NCBI RefSeq assembly: GCF_003403095.1
Contig: NZ_CP031555.1
Coordinates: 4,555,001 to 4,619,000 of the forward strand
Source of the DNA: Thalassospira indica
GTDB taxonomy: Bacteria > Pseudomonadota > Alphaproteobacteria > Rhodospirillales > Thalassospiraceae
Direction of reading: 5' to 3'
DNA: 64,000 nucleotides
The stretch's first letter is position 1, and the number at the start of each line of letters is the position of its first letter. A model generated the notes under the pieces. It did no database searches, was not told the DNA's origin, and saw nothing but the letters and a program-made list of their open reading frames with translations. The translations under genes were made by a program, and so were the position numbers. Positions 16,168-24,930 of this stretch are shown in pieces.

Positions 16168-17604
16168 GTGTGGGGAAAGAAATTATACTTCGCGATCATT
16201 CTGTGCGTTCTGCTGGCGGTCGGGTTTCTGACCACGAGTTTTGTAAGCTTCTATGTCGCCCGGGATTCTCTTGAAGAACAGATTTCCGAAAGCACGCTTC
16301 CGCTGACCAGCGACAATATCTATTCCGAGATCCAGCGCGATCTGCTTCAGCCGATCTTCATTTCCTCGTTGATGGCCCATGATACGTTCGTTCGCGACTG
16401 GGCGCTTTCTGGCGAAAACGATCAGGAACGGATCACCAGGTATCTGGGCGAAATTCAGTCGCGCTTTGGCACGATCACGTCCTATTTCATCTCCGAAGAA
16501 ACCCGGAACTATTATCACCCGACCGGCGTGATCAAACAGGTCAGCGAAGATGACCCGGCCGATGGCTGGTATTTCCGCGCCCGTGACGCGAAGCAACCTT
16601 ACGAGATCAATATCGACCATGACACGGTTGATCGGTCACGCCTGTCGATCTTTGTCAATTATCAGGTGCGTGATTATGACGGCAATGTCATCGGCATTAC
16701 CGGTGTTGGCCTTGCGGTCAGTTCGGTCACCAATCTGATCGAAACCTATCAGGCACGCTATGGCAGGACGATCTATTTCATCGACACCGAAGGTCATGTC
16801 ACCCTGCGCGGCAGCGGCTTTGGCGATGCCCACAACCTGCAGGAACGCCCGGGCATGCGTACTCAGGCCACCAAAATTCTGACCTCGCCCGGCGCTTCGA
16901 TCAGTTACGAACATGGCGGACACACCTATTTCGTCAACAGCCGTCTGGTGCCTGAATTCGGCTGGCTTCTGATTGTTGAACAAAGTGACTATTCATCTGA
17001 TGCGCGTCTTCAGAACACCCTGTTCATCAATATCGCGATTTCGTTGCTGATCACGATCGTGGTCGGACTGGTCGCCTTCCTGACCGTGCGTAATTATCAG
17101 AAACGCCTCGAAGAACTGGCATCGCGTGACAAACTGACCGGCACGTTTAACCGTCAGGTCTTTGACATGATCTTTGATCAGGCGGTTCAGAACGCAAAAC
17201 GGCAAAAATCGGTGCTGTCGGTGATGTGTTTTGATGTTGATGGCTTCAAGGAAATCAACGACGGCTATGGCCATCCGGGCGGGGACGCCGCCCTTCGCGA
17301 AGTTCTGACCATGGTTCGCCAGAATGTGCAGGACTCAGACGTGATCTGTCGCTGGGGCGGGGATGAATTCGTCATTCTGTTCCCCGGAAAGGATCGCAAG
17401 GAAGCCATGACAAAGGCGCGCGAACTTGCCGACTCTGTCCGCAATGCCCCGGTCCGTTTCGGGCGCGATCATATTCCGGTTACCATCAGTGCCGGCATCA
17501 CCGAATATCGCGATGGCGAAGACCTTGATACCCTGATGGCCCGTGTTGACAACGCGCTGTATACCGCCAAGGCATCCGGCCGCGATCACATCTCCCTGTC
17601 CTGA
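16168..17604 (+). CDS. Membrane-bound diguanylate cyclase with periplasmic Cache-type sensor
   Basis: About 478 residues from GTG 16168, which has GGGGAG seven bases upstream; an in-frame ATG at 16117 lacks a ribosome site. A transmembrane helix near the N-terminus, a periplasmic region of about 260 residues resembling dCache sensors (YFRARDAKQPYEINIDHD, IGITGVGLAVS), a second helix and a GGDEF domain follow. The catalytic motif RWGGDEFVILFPG and the FDVDGFKEINDGYGHPGGD nucleotide site are intact, so it should make cyclic di-GMP from GTP. The inhibitory site (R-x-x-D five residues before GGDEF) reads QDSD, so product feedback is probably lost. Confidence 0.92.
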   Translation: MWGKKLYFAIILCVLLAVGFLTTSFVSFYVARDSLEEQISESTLPLTSDNIYSEIQRDLLQPIFISSLMAHDTFVRDWALSGENDQERITRYLGEIQSRFGTITSYFISEETRNYYHPTGVIKQVSEDDPADGWYFRARDAKQPYEINIDHDTVDRSRLSIFVNYQVRDYDGNVIGITGVGLAVSSVTNLIETYQARYGRTIYFIDTEGHVTLRGSGFGDAHNLQERPGMRTQATKILTSPGASISYEHGGHTYFVNSRLVPEFGWLLIVEQSDYSSDARLQNTLFINIAISLLITIVVGLVAFLTVRNYQKRLEELASRDKLTGTFNRQVFDMIFDQAVQNAKRQKSVLSVMCFDVDGFKEINDGYGHPGGDAALREVLTMVRQNVQDSDVICRWGGDEFVILFPGKDRKEAMTKARELADSVRNAPVRFGRDHIPVTISAGITEYRDGEDLDTLMARVDNALYTAKASGRDHISLS

Positions 17605-17626
17605 TCCGGTCAGGCTGCGACCAGAT

Positions 17627-17670
17627 AAAAAAACACCCCCGGCAGAATGTTCTGCCGGGGGTGTTTTTTG
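17627..17670. terminator. Bidirectional terminator between diguanylate cyclase and asd
   Basis: A long stem of about 15 bp (AACACCCCCGGCAGA with TCTGCCGGGGGTGTT) is flanked by A's on the left and six T's on the right, serving both convergent genes. Confidence 0.92.
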
Positions 17671-17692
17671 TTTAATTCGCTTCGGTGCGCAA

Positions 17693-18700
17693 TCAGTCGG
17701 CGATAGATGCCTCGGCGATCTGAACAGCGTTAAGCGCAGCACCCTTAAGCAACTGGTCACCGGCAACAAACAGTTCCAGACCATGATCACCAAAGATCAG
17801 GTTGGTACGAATGCGGCCAACTTCGACGTCATACTGTTCGGTCGCAGTCAGCGGCATCGGGTATTTGTTGTTTGCCGGATCATCGACAAGCTTCACACCC
17901 TTGGCCTTTGCAAGCACTTCACGTGCCGCCTCCGGGGTCACAACCTTTTCGGTTTCAACCACAATGGCCTCGGAATGGGTACGCTCGGTCGGAATACGAA
18001 CCGCGGTGCACGATACCGGAAGGTCCGGCGCGCCAAAGATTTTGCGCGTTTCCCAGGTCACTTTCATTTCTTCACGGGTATAGCCGTTGTCCTGGAAAGT
18101 ATCGATATGCGGGATCACGTTAAACGCCAGCGGCGATGAAAACACCTCTGCCGGAACCGGCTTGCCAGCAAGACCAGCCGCCAGACCTTCGCGCAGTTCG
18201 TTCATGCCCGGCTGACCGGCACCCGATGCGGCCTGATAGGTCGACACGATCACTTTCTTTAGGCCAAAGGCCTGATGCAGCGGCCAAAGGGCAACTGCGG
18301 CAATCGCTGTGGTGCAGTTCGGGTTCGCGATCAGTTTTGCCGTTTTGGCAAGGTGACCATTGATTTCCGGCACGATCAGCGGAACATCGTCATTGAGGCG
18401 GAACGCCGAGGAGTTATCAATCACCAGCGCGCCTTCGGCAATCTTGGGCGCATATTCCTTGGCGAAATCACCGGAAACAGCAAGGAAGACAATGTCGCAC
18501 TGTTTGGCTTCTTCAACAGAAAACAGCGCGACGGTCTTAGTGCCGAATTTAGTCTCCACGGTCTTGCCCGCTGAACGCTCGGACGCGAACAGGGTGAGTT
18601 CACCCACAGGGAACTTGCGATCAAACATAACGTTGATCAGCTCGACGCCAACCGCACCGGTTGCGCCAATGACACCGACATGGAGATTTTCGGCACTCAT
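17693..18700 (-). CDS. asd: Aspartate-semialdehyde dehydrogenase
   Basis: 335 residues. It reduces aspartyl-phosphate to aspartate semialdehyde with NADPH, the branch point to lysine/DAP, threonine and methionine. The NADP motif [10 protein letters not shown] is at residues 9-18, the catalytic cysteine is Cys129 in NPNCTT, and the later active-site residues appear in [11 protein letters not shown] and [15 protein letters not shown]. The length and lack of insertions fit the Gram-positive-like/short ASADH group common in alphaproteobacteria. dapD and dapE, further along this pathway, lie 26 kb away. It is transcribed alone, with a terminator upstream that isolates it from the small lipoprotein gene. 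Confidence 0.96.
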   Translation of the reverse strand: MSAENLHVGVIGATGAVGVELINVMFDRKFPVGELTLFASERSAGKTVETKFGTKTVALFSVEEAKQCDIVFLAVSGDFAKEYAPKIAEGALVIDNSSAFRLNDDVPLIVPEINGHLAKTAKLIANPNCTTAIAAVALWPLHQAFGLKKVIVSTYQAASGAGQPGMNELREGLAAGLAGKPVPAEVFSSPLAFNVIPHIDTFQDNGYTREEMKVTWETRKIFGAPDLPVSCTAVRIPTERTHSEAIVVETEKVVTPEAAREVLAKAKGVKLVDDPANNKYPMPLTATEQYDVEVGRIRTNLIFGDHGLELFVAGDQLLKGAALNAVQIAEASIAD

Positions 18701-18890
18701 AATAGTTGTCTAACCTCGCAATAAATTTATTGTCATATTCGACTGCCGCGATCATTCACGGGCCGCGCATTATAAGGATTAATCAAGGCAACGCAAATGT
18801 ACCTTGCTGCATTGCATTCATGCGCGGTTCTGATTGAGTAAAAACGCACCGGACAACAGATTGTTCCATGGCGACTTTAAACGGGCTGAC

Positions 18891-18948
18891 ATAAAAAATC
18901 CGCCCTTCAACAGTACCACCGCCAAGCAGACGTCAAAGGGCGGATTTA
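18891..18948 (-). terminator. Terminator downstream of the small lipoprotein gene
   Basis: A perfect 12-bp inverted repeat (AAATCCGCCCTT 18896-18907, AAGGGCGGATTT 18936-18947) encloses a 28-base loop; on the minus strand the second arm runs into TTTTTTAT. The loop is longer than usual. Confidence 0.65.
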
Positions 18949-19028
18949 GCCGCCATAAAGACGACATATCCAGACTATGAAAGAGAATCGGCTGATCGTT
19001 TTAATGTCCGATCAGGCGAATGCACTGA

Positions 19029-19217
19029 TCACATCAGGCAATGTTTGGCGAAATCCGTCGCCTCGTTTGCCGTCCAGTCGCCTTTCGGCTTTTCCTTAAG
19101 GTCATTACACCATTCCTCGCTGCCCACCTCGGGCGAACATGCGGAAACAGCACCAGCCAGGAAAAGGACCGCAAGGGCCCCGGCGATTTTGGTCGTGATC
19201 GTTTTCTGCAGTTTCAT
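19029..19217 (-). CDS. Small DUF3012-type lipoprotein
   Basis: 62 residues from ATG 19217; the frame extends to 19316 but the added part would sit in front of the signal peptide. The signal sequence ends in a lipobox, AVSAC, giving a lipidated cysteine and a mature peptide of about 35 residues (CSPEVGSEEWCNDLKEKPKGD and on) with three cysteines. This matches small DUF3012 lipoproteins of unknown function found in marine bacteria. It lies between trkH copy 2 and asd on the same strand and has its own terminator. Confidence 0.82.
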   Translation of the reverse strand: MKLQKTITTKIAGALAVLFLAGAVSACSPEVGSEEWCNDLKEKPKGDWTANEATDFAKHCLM

Positions 19218-19354
19218 GTCCGTGTCCACTGTTTGTGTGTTTGTTATTAACGCTACAAACTTATACACGGCGCGAAAATGACGCAAAGTAAACCTTCGGT
19301 CTGTGGCAACCGTCACAGACCAAAAGCAACAATCGACAAAATGAAAATCAGGGA

Positions 19355-20812
19355 TCAGTCGCGCCAGAAGGACGGCATCAACAGCACAAGAAGCGTCTCG
19401 AACTCAAGCCGGCCCAGAACCATGGCAACATCCAAAATCCACTTCGCGGAATCCGGCAATGACTGGAAATTACCCGCCGGTCCGATGATATTGCCAAGCC
19501 CCGGCCCGACATTGGCAAGCGCAGTTGCCGCCGCACTCATCGAGGTAATCAGATCAAGCCCCGTCAAACCAAGGGCAATCGTCACCGCGATATAGCTGAT
19601 GGTCAAAAGGAAGACATAGACCGTAACCGCGTTATAGATGTCGGATGTGATTTCATGTCGATCAATGCGGCTGACCACCACGGCCGACGGACTGCGCAGG
19701 CGCATGAAATGGGCACGAAGCCCGGTAAACACGACATACAGGCGAAACATCTTGAACCCGCCCGATGTCGATCCCGAACAGCCGCCGATAAAAGTCGCAA
19801 AGAAAAACAGCATGACCGCCGCCGGGCCCCACAACAGATAATCACCCGATGCATAGCCCGTGGTCGTAATTACCGACACAAGGTTAAATGCCGCCATGGT
19901 TAGCGACCGGAAGATACCGTCATCCGATATCTGCACCAACCGCACGGTCAGCAAAAACGTAAAGCCGGCAATGATCAGGCAGAACAATCTGATTTGCTGA
20001 TTGCCGATCACGGCCTTGATCGCACGCTTGCGCAGAAAGACCGCATAGGCGGTAAACGGCAAACCACCAAAAAACATGAACAGGATGGCAATCCAGTGCA
20101 GCGACAGGCTGGTGTCAAACTTGGCAAATGAAAGGTCCGACGTGGCATAGCCCCCGGTCGACAGGGTCGTCATGCCGTAATTGATCGCATCAAACCATCC
20201 CATGCCAAAAATGCGATACAACACAATGCACACCAGGGTCAGAACGGAATAAATCATCACGATCTGCAGGCACATGTCGCGCATGCGCCCACTGAGTTTT
20301 TCCGACCGGTCCGAACTTTCCATCTGAAAAAGCTGCATGCCGCCAACCCGCATCATTGGCAACAGGGCAAGGGCGGTGACGATGATCCCGATCCCGCCCA
20401 GCCATTGCATGATCGATCGCCAAATCAACAATCCCGGCGGCAATTCATCCAGCCCCGACAGGATCGTCGACCCGGTCGTCGTCAGGCCTGAAACGGTTTC
20501 AAACACCGCATCACAGAAACTGATTTCCAGTGATGAGTACCAAAGCGGCAAGGACCCGGTCAGGCTAATCGCAATCCATGACACCACCGTCAGGACATAG
20601 CCCTGACGTGCTGTCACACGCGGTCCGATATCGGACCGGCAGGCAAGACACGCCATACCGCCAAGCCCGATGGTCGTGATCGAGGCCTGGGCAAAAATTT
20701 TCCAGTCCGGGTTGCCATATGCAAGATCAACAGCAGCAGGCACCATCATCGATATACCGATGATAATGACCATAACCCCGACAACGAAAAAGATGGGTTG
20801 CAGACGGAACAA
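19355..20812 (-). CDS. TrkH family potassium uptake protein (second copy)
   Basis: About 485 residues from TTG 20812, which is preceded by AGGGA at good spacing; the frame is open to 20926, but that part would place a Cys-rich, unrelated stretch before the first helix. Pore segments SGLTTTGST, LSTGGYAT, TTTGYASGD and ANVGPGLGN are all present. The C-terminus (LGRLEFETLLVLLMPSFWRD) is close to that of the first copy (IGRLEVFTVLVLLFPAFWRD). It would form a second K+ uptake pathway sharing TrkA. Whether the two differ in affinity or regulation cannot be told from sequence. Confidence 0.92.
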   Translation of the reverse strand: MFRLQPIFFVVGVMVIIIGISMMVPAAVDLAYGNPDWKIFAQASITTIGLGGMACLACRSDIGPRVTARQGYVLTVVSWIAISLTGSLPLWYSSLEISFCDAVFETVSGLTTTGSTILSGLDELPPGLLIWRSIMQWLGGIGIIVTALALLPMMRVGGMQLFQMESSDRSEKLSGRMRDMCLQIVMIYSVLTLVCIVLYRIFGMGWFDAINYGMTTLSTGGYATSDLSFAKFDTSLSLHWIAILFMFFGGLPFTAYAVFLRKRAIKAVIGNQQIRLFCLIIAGFTFLLTVRLVQISDDGIFRSLTMAAFNLVSVITTTGYASGDYLLWGPAAVMLFFFATFIGGCSGSTSGGFKMFRLYVVFTGLRAHFMRLRSPSAVVVSRIDRHEITSDIYNAVTVYVFLLTISYIAVTIALGLTGLDLITSMSAAATALANVGPGLGNIIGPAGNFQSLPDSAKWILDVAMVLGRLEFETLLVLLMPSFWRD

Positions 20813-21030
20813 GCAAGCTTCCCTGACAGCAAAAGACAAACCCGCTTGTAGCGCCAATTGACAATTGATGCATCCGGTTATTGTGCATGACACCATTGAT
20901 GGCAATTCCCGCTGCCCGCTACCCACCCGACACAGGCGTCATCATTTTGCCGTTCTTTTTGCTTGTTCTTTTGCCATGACCGTTGTGTCATTCTTGCCAA
21001 ATACTCACCCCGCAGATCTTTGAGGCCAGT

Positions 21031-21747
21031 GTGAAACGCGTTATCCGCCTGATCGTCCTTCTTGCCATTCCGGCCTTGATTGCCATTGGCCTTCACTGGC
21101 ACAGCGCACCGGTCCATGCGGCTGACAACGCGCCCCAACTTGCTGATCCGGCCGGACTGGAAGCAAGGGGTCGCGATGTTCAGGTGATTGATGGCGATAC
21201 CATCATGATTGCCGGTCAGGTGCTTGATATCGCTGGCATGGACGCCCCGGAACTTGGCCAGCAATGCCTGCATAATGGCAGTTTCTGGGACTGCGGCATG
21301 TCTTCGGCCATGCAATTGCGCAAATATTTCGCCATGGCACCGTTTGATGTCCATTGCTGGCCCGGTGATCAGGAACGCGCGGGCAAGGCCGGTGATTTCC
21401 CCATTGTCGAATGCGGGATCGGTGAACGTGACGTGGCGGCGGCAATGATCAGCGACGGTGAAGCGCTGCCGATTGCGGGCTATTCCCATCGTTATGACCG
21501 TCTGTCGCGCGATGCCGACAATGCCGGCATCGGCATCCATGGTGGCGATATGATTACCCCGTCTGACTGGCGGGCGGGCAAACGGCTTGAAGGTGAAACC
21601 GGACGCTGCCTGTTCATCGCTGACGGCAAGGGCAATTACCTCAGCACCCTTGATCCGCGCTTTGCCGATTTTGCCTCAGACACCAAAATCTGCAGCGACG
21701 AAGAGGCACGTGACATGAACCTGAACTATCTGCCGCCATCACCGTAA
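21031..21747 (+). CDS. Secreted thermonuclease-like (SNase fold) protein
   Basis: 238 residues from GTG 21031, chosen because GAGG lies six bases upstream and the frame then begins with a clean signal peptide (KRVIRLIVLLAIPALIAIG, cleavage near VHAAD). The SNase core is seen in VQVIDGDTIMIAGQVLDIAGMDAPELGQQC, with the metal-binding Asp residues of DGDT and DAPE. The arginine expected just before this second motif (R-L-x-G-I-D-A-P-E) is an Asp here, so catalysis on nucleic acid is doubtful. Four or more cysteines suggest disulfides in the periplasm. It is followed at 85 bases by the CadI-like gene. Confidence 0.82.
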   Translation: MKRVIRLIVLLAIPALIAIGLHWHSAPVHAADNAPQLADPAGLEARGRDVQVIDGDTIMIAGQVLDIAGMDAPELGQQCLHNGSFWDCGMSSAMQLRKYFAMAPFDVHCWPGDQERAGKAGDFPIVECGIGERDVAAAMISDGEALPIAGYSHRYDRLSRDADNAGIGIHGGDMITPSDWRAGKRLEGETGRCLFIADGKGNYLSTLDPRFADFASDTKICSDEEARDMNLNYLPPSP

Positions 21748-21831
21748 CCGGCTCCTTTTTGGTGGCAGGTGCATCTTTTGGCGTCTTCGCGCGTCTTCCT
21801 CTTTATCGCTTCGATCAAACAGGAGAATAAG

Positions 21832-22290
21832 ATGCGCCTGCAACTTGCCTTGAATGTGAAAAACCTTGACCGTGCCATCGCGTTTTACAGCGAAATGTTC
21901 GCAAGCCCGGTGCACAAACAACGGCCGGGATATGCCAATTTCGAAATTCAAAACCCGCCGCTTAAGCTGGTTTTGTTCGAACACCCGGCGGCAACCGAAA
22001 ACCTGAACCATATCGGTGTCGAATGTCTGAGCGAGCAGGCGTTTGAAACCGCGTCAGCCCGGCTGCATCAAAGTAATCTTGTCACCAGCGACGTTGCGGA
22101 AACCGGATGTTGTCACGCAAAGCAGGCTAAGTTCTGGGCAACAGGACCAGACGAACTTGACTGGGAGTGGTATCGTATCCTTGACGATGCGCCAGATAAT
22201 CAGTCTGCCGATCGACAAACGTCGGGGGCTGGCTGTTGTGGCCAACAACCGGGCAAGGAACTGCAACCAGATCAGGTGTGCTGCACGTAA
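21832..22290 (+). CDS. ArsI/CadI family metalloenzyme (vicinal-oxygen-chelate fold)
   Basis: 152 residues from ATG 21832 with AGGAG upstream. The sequence follows the CadI pattern closely (RLQLALNVKNLDRAIAFY, RPGYANFEIQNPPLKLVLFEHP, LNHIGVE, WATGPDELDWEWY). Probable metal ligands are Gln4, His60 and Glu112; the true ArsI C-As lyase has His at the first position. Three cysteine pairs are striking: 93-94 (TGCCHA, conserved and used for As(III) binding in ArsI), 135-136 and 150-151 at the end. A metal(loid) detoxification role is likely, but organoarsenical cleavage is unproven. It lies six bases before the sigma-factor gene. Confidence 0.87.
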   Translation: MRLQLALNVKNLDRAIAFYSEMFASPVHKQRPGYANFEIQNPPLKLVLFEHPAATENLNHIGVECLSEQAFETASARLHQSNLVTSDVAETGCCHAKQAKFWATGPDELDWEWYRILDDAPDNQSADRQTSGAGCCGQQPGKELQPDQVCCT

Positions 22291-22296
22291 AGAACC

Positions 22297-22884
22297 ATGA
22301 AGTTTGCATCGACACATCACACAACTTCAGACTGGCAGGCCTTGCAAAAAGGCCTGCGCAGTTTCGTCTATCACCGTCTTCCCCAGGACGCGGTCGACGA
22401 TGTTGTTGCCGACATCCTTGAAACGATTATCCGCAAAAAATCAGACCTTCGGTTGGCATCCAATCCGTCCGCTTGGATTTATGCCGTCGCACGCAGCAAG
22501 GTGGCGGACTTCTATCGACGACAGGGGCGCGAACATACCGCACTTCAGACCCTCAATACCGATCCGACCCTGTTGAACCATGACGAGCCGCACGACAAAC
22601 CCGGTTTGCATGACTGCGTGATGGGCTTCATCGGTCGATTGAGCGAAACCGACCAAACCGTTCTAGAAGAAATCGACATTAACGGCACGCGGCAAACCGA
22701 CTTTGCCACCCGCAATGCCATCGCCCTCCCCACAGTGAAGTCACGCGTCCAACGCGCCCGAAACCGTCTGCGTGATCGGTTGATTGCCTGTTGTCCCGCC
22801 AACGGCGAAGACAGCAATGGCAATGCCACAACATGCCAAGGCGCATGCGATAGCACGACGTCATGTGCGCTGGGTCGGATATGA
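22297..22884 (+). CDS. ECF-type sigma factor, SigZ-like, with cysteine-rich tail
   Basis: 195 residues. Region 2 (residues about 15-80) includes DAVDDVVADILETIIRK and the -10-contacting NPSAWIYAVARSKVADFYRR; region 4 (about 105-165) includes LSETDQTVLEEIDINGTRQTDFA and PTVKSRVQRARNRLRDRL. The C-terminus continues as ACCPANGEDSNGNATTCQGACDSTTSC, echoing the conserved CC of SigZ proteins but with extra cysteines. No anti-sigma gene follows. With the CadI-like gene only six bases upstream, the pair looks like a metal(loid)-responsive operon in which the tail may sense the metal; this is inference. Confidence 0.85.
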   Translation: MKFASTHHTTSDWQALQKGLRSFVYHRLPQDAVDDVVADILETIIRKKSDLRLASNPSAWIYAVARSKVADFYRRQGREHTALQTLNTDPTLLNHDEPHDKPGLHDCVMGFIGRLSETDQTVLEEIDINGTRQTDFATRNAIALPTVKSRVQRARNRLRDRLIACCPANGEDSNGNATTCQGACDSTTSCALGRI

Positions 22885-22902
22885 TGATGTTCGGGAAAAG
22901 CT

Positions 22903-22976
22903 TGGAGCGGGTGAAGGGAATCGAACCCTCGTATGCAGCTTGGGAAGCTGCCGTTCTACCATTGAACTACACCCGC
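22903..22976 (-). tRNA. tRNA-Gly (anticodon CCC)
   Basis: The minus strand folds as a complete tRNA: acceptor stem GCGGGTG/CACCCGC, D arm, anticodon stem GCAGC/GCTGC with loop TTCCCAA (anticodon CCC), and T arm with GGTTCGATTCC. The 3' CCA is encoded. It decodes GGG glycine codons and is convergent with the sigma factor gene. Confidence 0.97.
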
Positions 22977-23070
22977 GAAGCGCGCGATTTATAGCCCGCT
23001 TTTCCGATCAACGCAAGCCGGTCCCATCCAGATCCATCCAATTAATTGCCCGACCAAATACCGGAAAACT

Positions 23071-24228
23071 TTAGCCTTCCGGCACCATACGCCAGATCGC
23101 ACTGACATGGTCATCGGAAATCAGGATCGATCCGTCGATATAGTGTTTCACATCAACCGGGCGCCCGATCACTTCGCCATTGCTGCGCAGGAAACCGACA
23201 AGGAACGGGTTTTCTGTTACCGGCTTGCCATTGATGAATTCGACCCGGACCACCTCGTACCCATCCGGAATTGTGCGGTTCCAGGATCCATGCAGCGCCA
23301 CCAGCGCATCCCCACCATCGAAGGTGAAGCCAAGCGGCGCATTATGGGCATTAAAGGTAAATTCCGGGAAAGTGACTTCTTCTGGCACCGTTTCATCGGA
23401 AAATTGCGGGCTTCTGGTGTCGTTCCCCGCATACCAGGGATAGCCATAGAACTGGCCAGACTGGCTGGCACGATTAAGTTCCTCGCGCGGAATGTTATCG
23501 CCCAGCATATCGCCGCCATTATCGGTAAACCAAAGCTCGTCCGTTTCAGGATGGAAGGTCAGCCCGACAGAATTGCGAATGCCACTGGCATAAATATCCG
23601 GTGCACCGCCATTGACCGGGATGGAAATGATCGTCCCTTCAAGGCCACTGACCTTGCAGATATTGCACGGTGCCCCGACCGCAACAAACAGGCGGTCGCC
23701 ATCCGGTGACAACGCGGCATAGCGCCAACCATGATGGCGCTCATCGGGCAGATTGGTAAACAGGATCCGCGGGCGACCAAGGCTTTCGCCATCAAAATTG
23801 GCAAGATCATAGGACACGATGCGGTGTTGATCGGCGACAAACAAGGTCCCGGGTTTATAGGCAATCCCGTTGGCCAGCTTGAAGTCATCGGCAATCAGAT
23901 TGACGTCCTCGGCAAAGCCATCGCCATCCTGGTCACGCACGAAATAAAGGTTCGGCCCGCGCGTCCCGACAAAAGCGCCTTTAAGCTCCGGGGCGACCGC
24001 AATCGTCCGGGCGTTGCTGACCTCGGCAAAGACCGAAAGGCGATATCCACTTTCAGCCGTTAGCATCGATTGAACGCGCGCCACCCGTTCGGAAACCTGC
24101 TGGGCCTGTGCGGGAAGGTTTCCCGCGGTCACAGCCGCGGCAGAAACGGCCCCCAAACACAAACGCCCGGCCCATCGGCGTGCGGTGTGCAACTGGCGAC
24201 GGAAGTCCGGGCGTAAATATTGGGTCAT
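23071..24228 (-). CDS. Periplasmic PQQ-dependent-type sugar (sorbosone) dehydrogenase
   Basis: 385 residues with AAGGAG before the ATG. An N-terminal signal peptide with an RRW motif precedes AVTAGNLPAQAQQ, so export is likely, possibly by the Tat route. The rest is a six-bladed beta-propeller of the glucose/sorbosone dehydrogenase group: repeated phrases include FVGTRGPNLYFV, LFVAVGAPCNICKV, GIRNSVGLTFHPETDELWFTDNGGD and VALHGSWNRTIPDGYEVVRV. These soluble enzymes oxidise aldoses or L-sorbosone using PQQ and Ca2+. The true substrate is not evident, and some relatives lack PQQ. It is followed by gpt on the same strand after 61 bases in reverse order (gpt downstream? no: sorbosone gene is downstream of gpt). 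Confidence 0.85.
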   Translation of the reverse strand: MTQYLRPDFRRQLHTARRWAGRLCLGAVSAAAVTAGNLPAQAQQVSERVARVQSMLTAESGYRLSVFAEVSNARTIAVAPELKGAFVGTRGPNLYFVRDQDGDGFAEDVNLIADDFKLANGIAYKPGTLFVADQHRIVSYDLANFDGESLGRPRILFTNLPDERHHGWRYAALSPDGDRLFVAVGAPCNICKVSGLEGTIISIPVNGGAPDIYASGIRNSVGLTFHPETDELWFTDNGGDMLGDNIPREELNRASQSGQFYGYPWYAGNDTRSPQFSDETVPEEVTFPEFTFNAHNAPLGFTFDGGDALVALHGSWNRTIPDGYEVVRVEFINGKPVTENPFLVGFLRSNGEVIGRPVDVKHYIDGSILISDDHVSAIWRMVPEG

Positions 24229-24289
24229 CCTGAAATCTCCTTGTCTGGCAATCGGCCTTAAAGGGATACGGACAGTTTCCCCAGGTCGA

Positions 24290-24769
24290 TTAACGAACGC
24301 GTTCAGAGATCGGGGCGTTGACCGACAGTTCCATGTCCCAGGGGAAGTAAATCCAGGTGTCCTGGGAGACTTCGGTCACAAAGCTGTCAACGATTTCACG
24401 GCCAAGCGGCTTGGCGTAAACGGTTGCGAAATGCGCATGCGGCAGTTTTTCGCGCACAGCCTTGGCGGTTTTGCCGGTATCGACCAGATCATCAATGATC
24501 AGCATATCGGTACCGTCACCCTTGATGTCTTTCAGCCATTCCAGATCGCCACGCGTCTTGTCAGAGTAGCTGCGTACGCACACCGTATCAATCAGGCGAA
24601 TATCAAGTTCGCGGGCAATGATGGCCGCTGGCACAAGACCGCCACGGGTGATTGCCACGATTCCCTTGAACGGGCCTTTTTCCAACAGTCGCCATGCAAG
24701 TGCACGGGCATCGCGATGCATCTGTTCCCAGGAAACCGGGAAACCTTTGTTATAAGCAGCTTCGCTCAC
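24290..24769 (-). CDS. gpt: Xanthine(-guanine) phosphoribosyltransferase
   Basis: 159 residues from GTG 24769, preceded by AGGAG at seven bases; the longer frame to 24835 adds unrelated residues. It converts xanthine, guanine and less well hypoxanthine to their monophosphates with PRPP. The PRPP motif [18 protein letters not shown] is perfect, the early [20 protein letters not shown] loop matches E. coli Gpt, and the C-terminal WIYFPWD is the purine-binding end typical of the family. It lies between the TPR-glycosyltransferase and the sugar dehydrogenase, all on the minus strand but with gaps of more than 60 bases. Confidence 0.95.
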   Translation of the reverse strand: MSEAAYNKGFPVSWEQMHRDARALAWRLLEKGPFKGIVAITRGGLVPAAIIARELDIRLIDTVCVRSYSDKTRGDLEWLKDIKGDGTDMLIIDDLVDTGKTAKAVREKLPHAHFATVYAKPLGREIVDSFVTEVSQDTWIYFPWDMELSVNAPISERVR

Positions 24770-24930
24770 AAGAATTCTCCTGCGCCAGATCGGTTCGCCA
24801 AATGAATGTGCCCAGAGATTACCTAAAGGCGTCACCCAAAGGCATCACCATCCAGACCCGCATTCCACAAAATCAAGCCGCTTAACTACGCCCTGTTGGG
24901 CCCGAAGGCAAGTATTCGCTGGCAGCGTTG

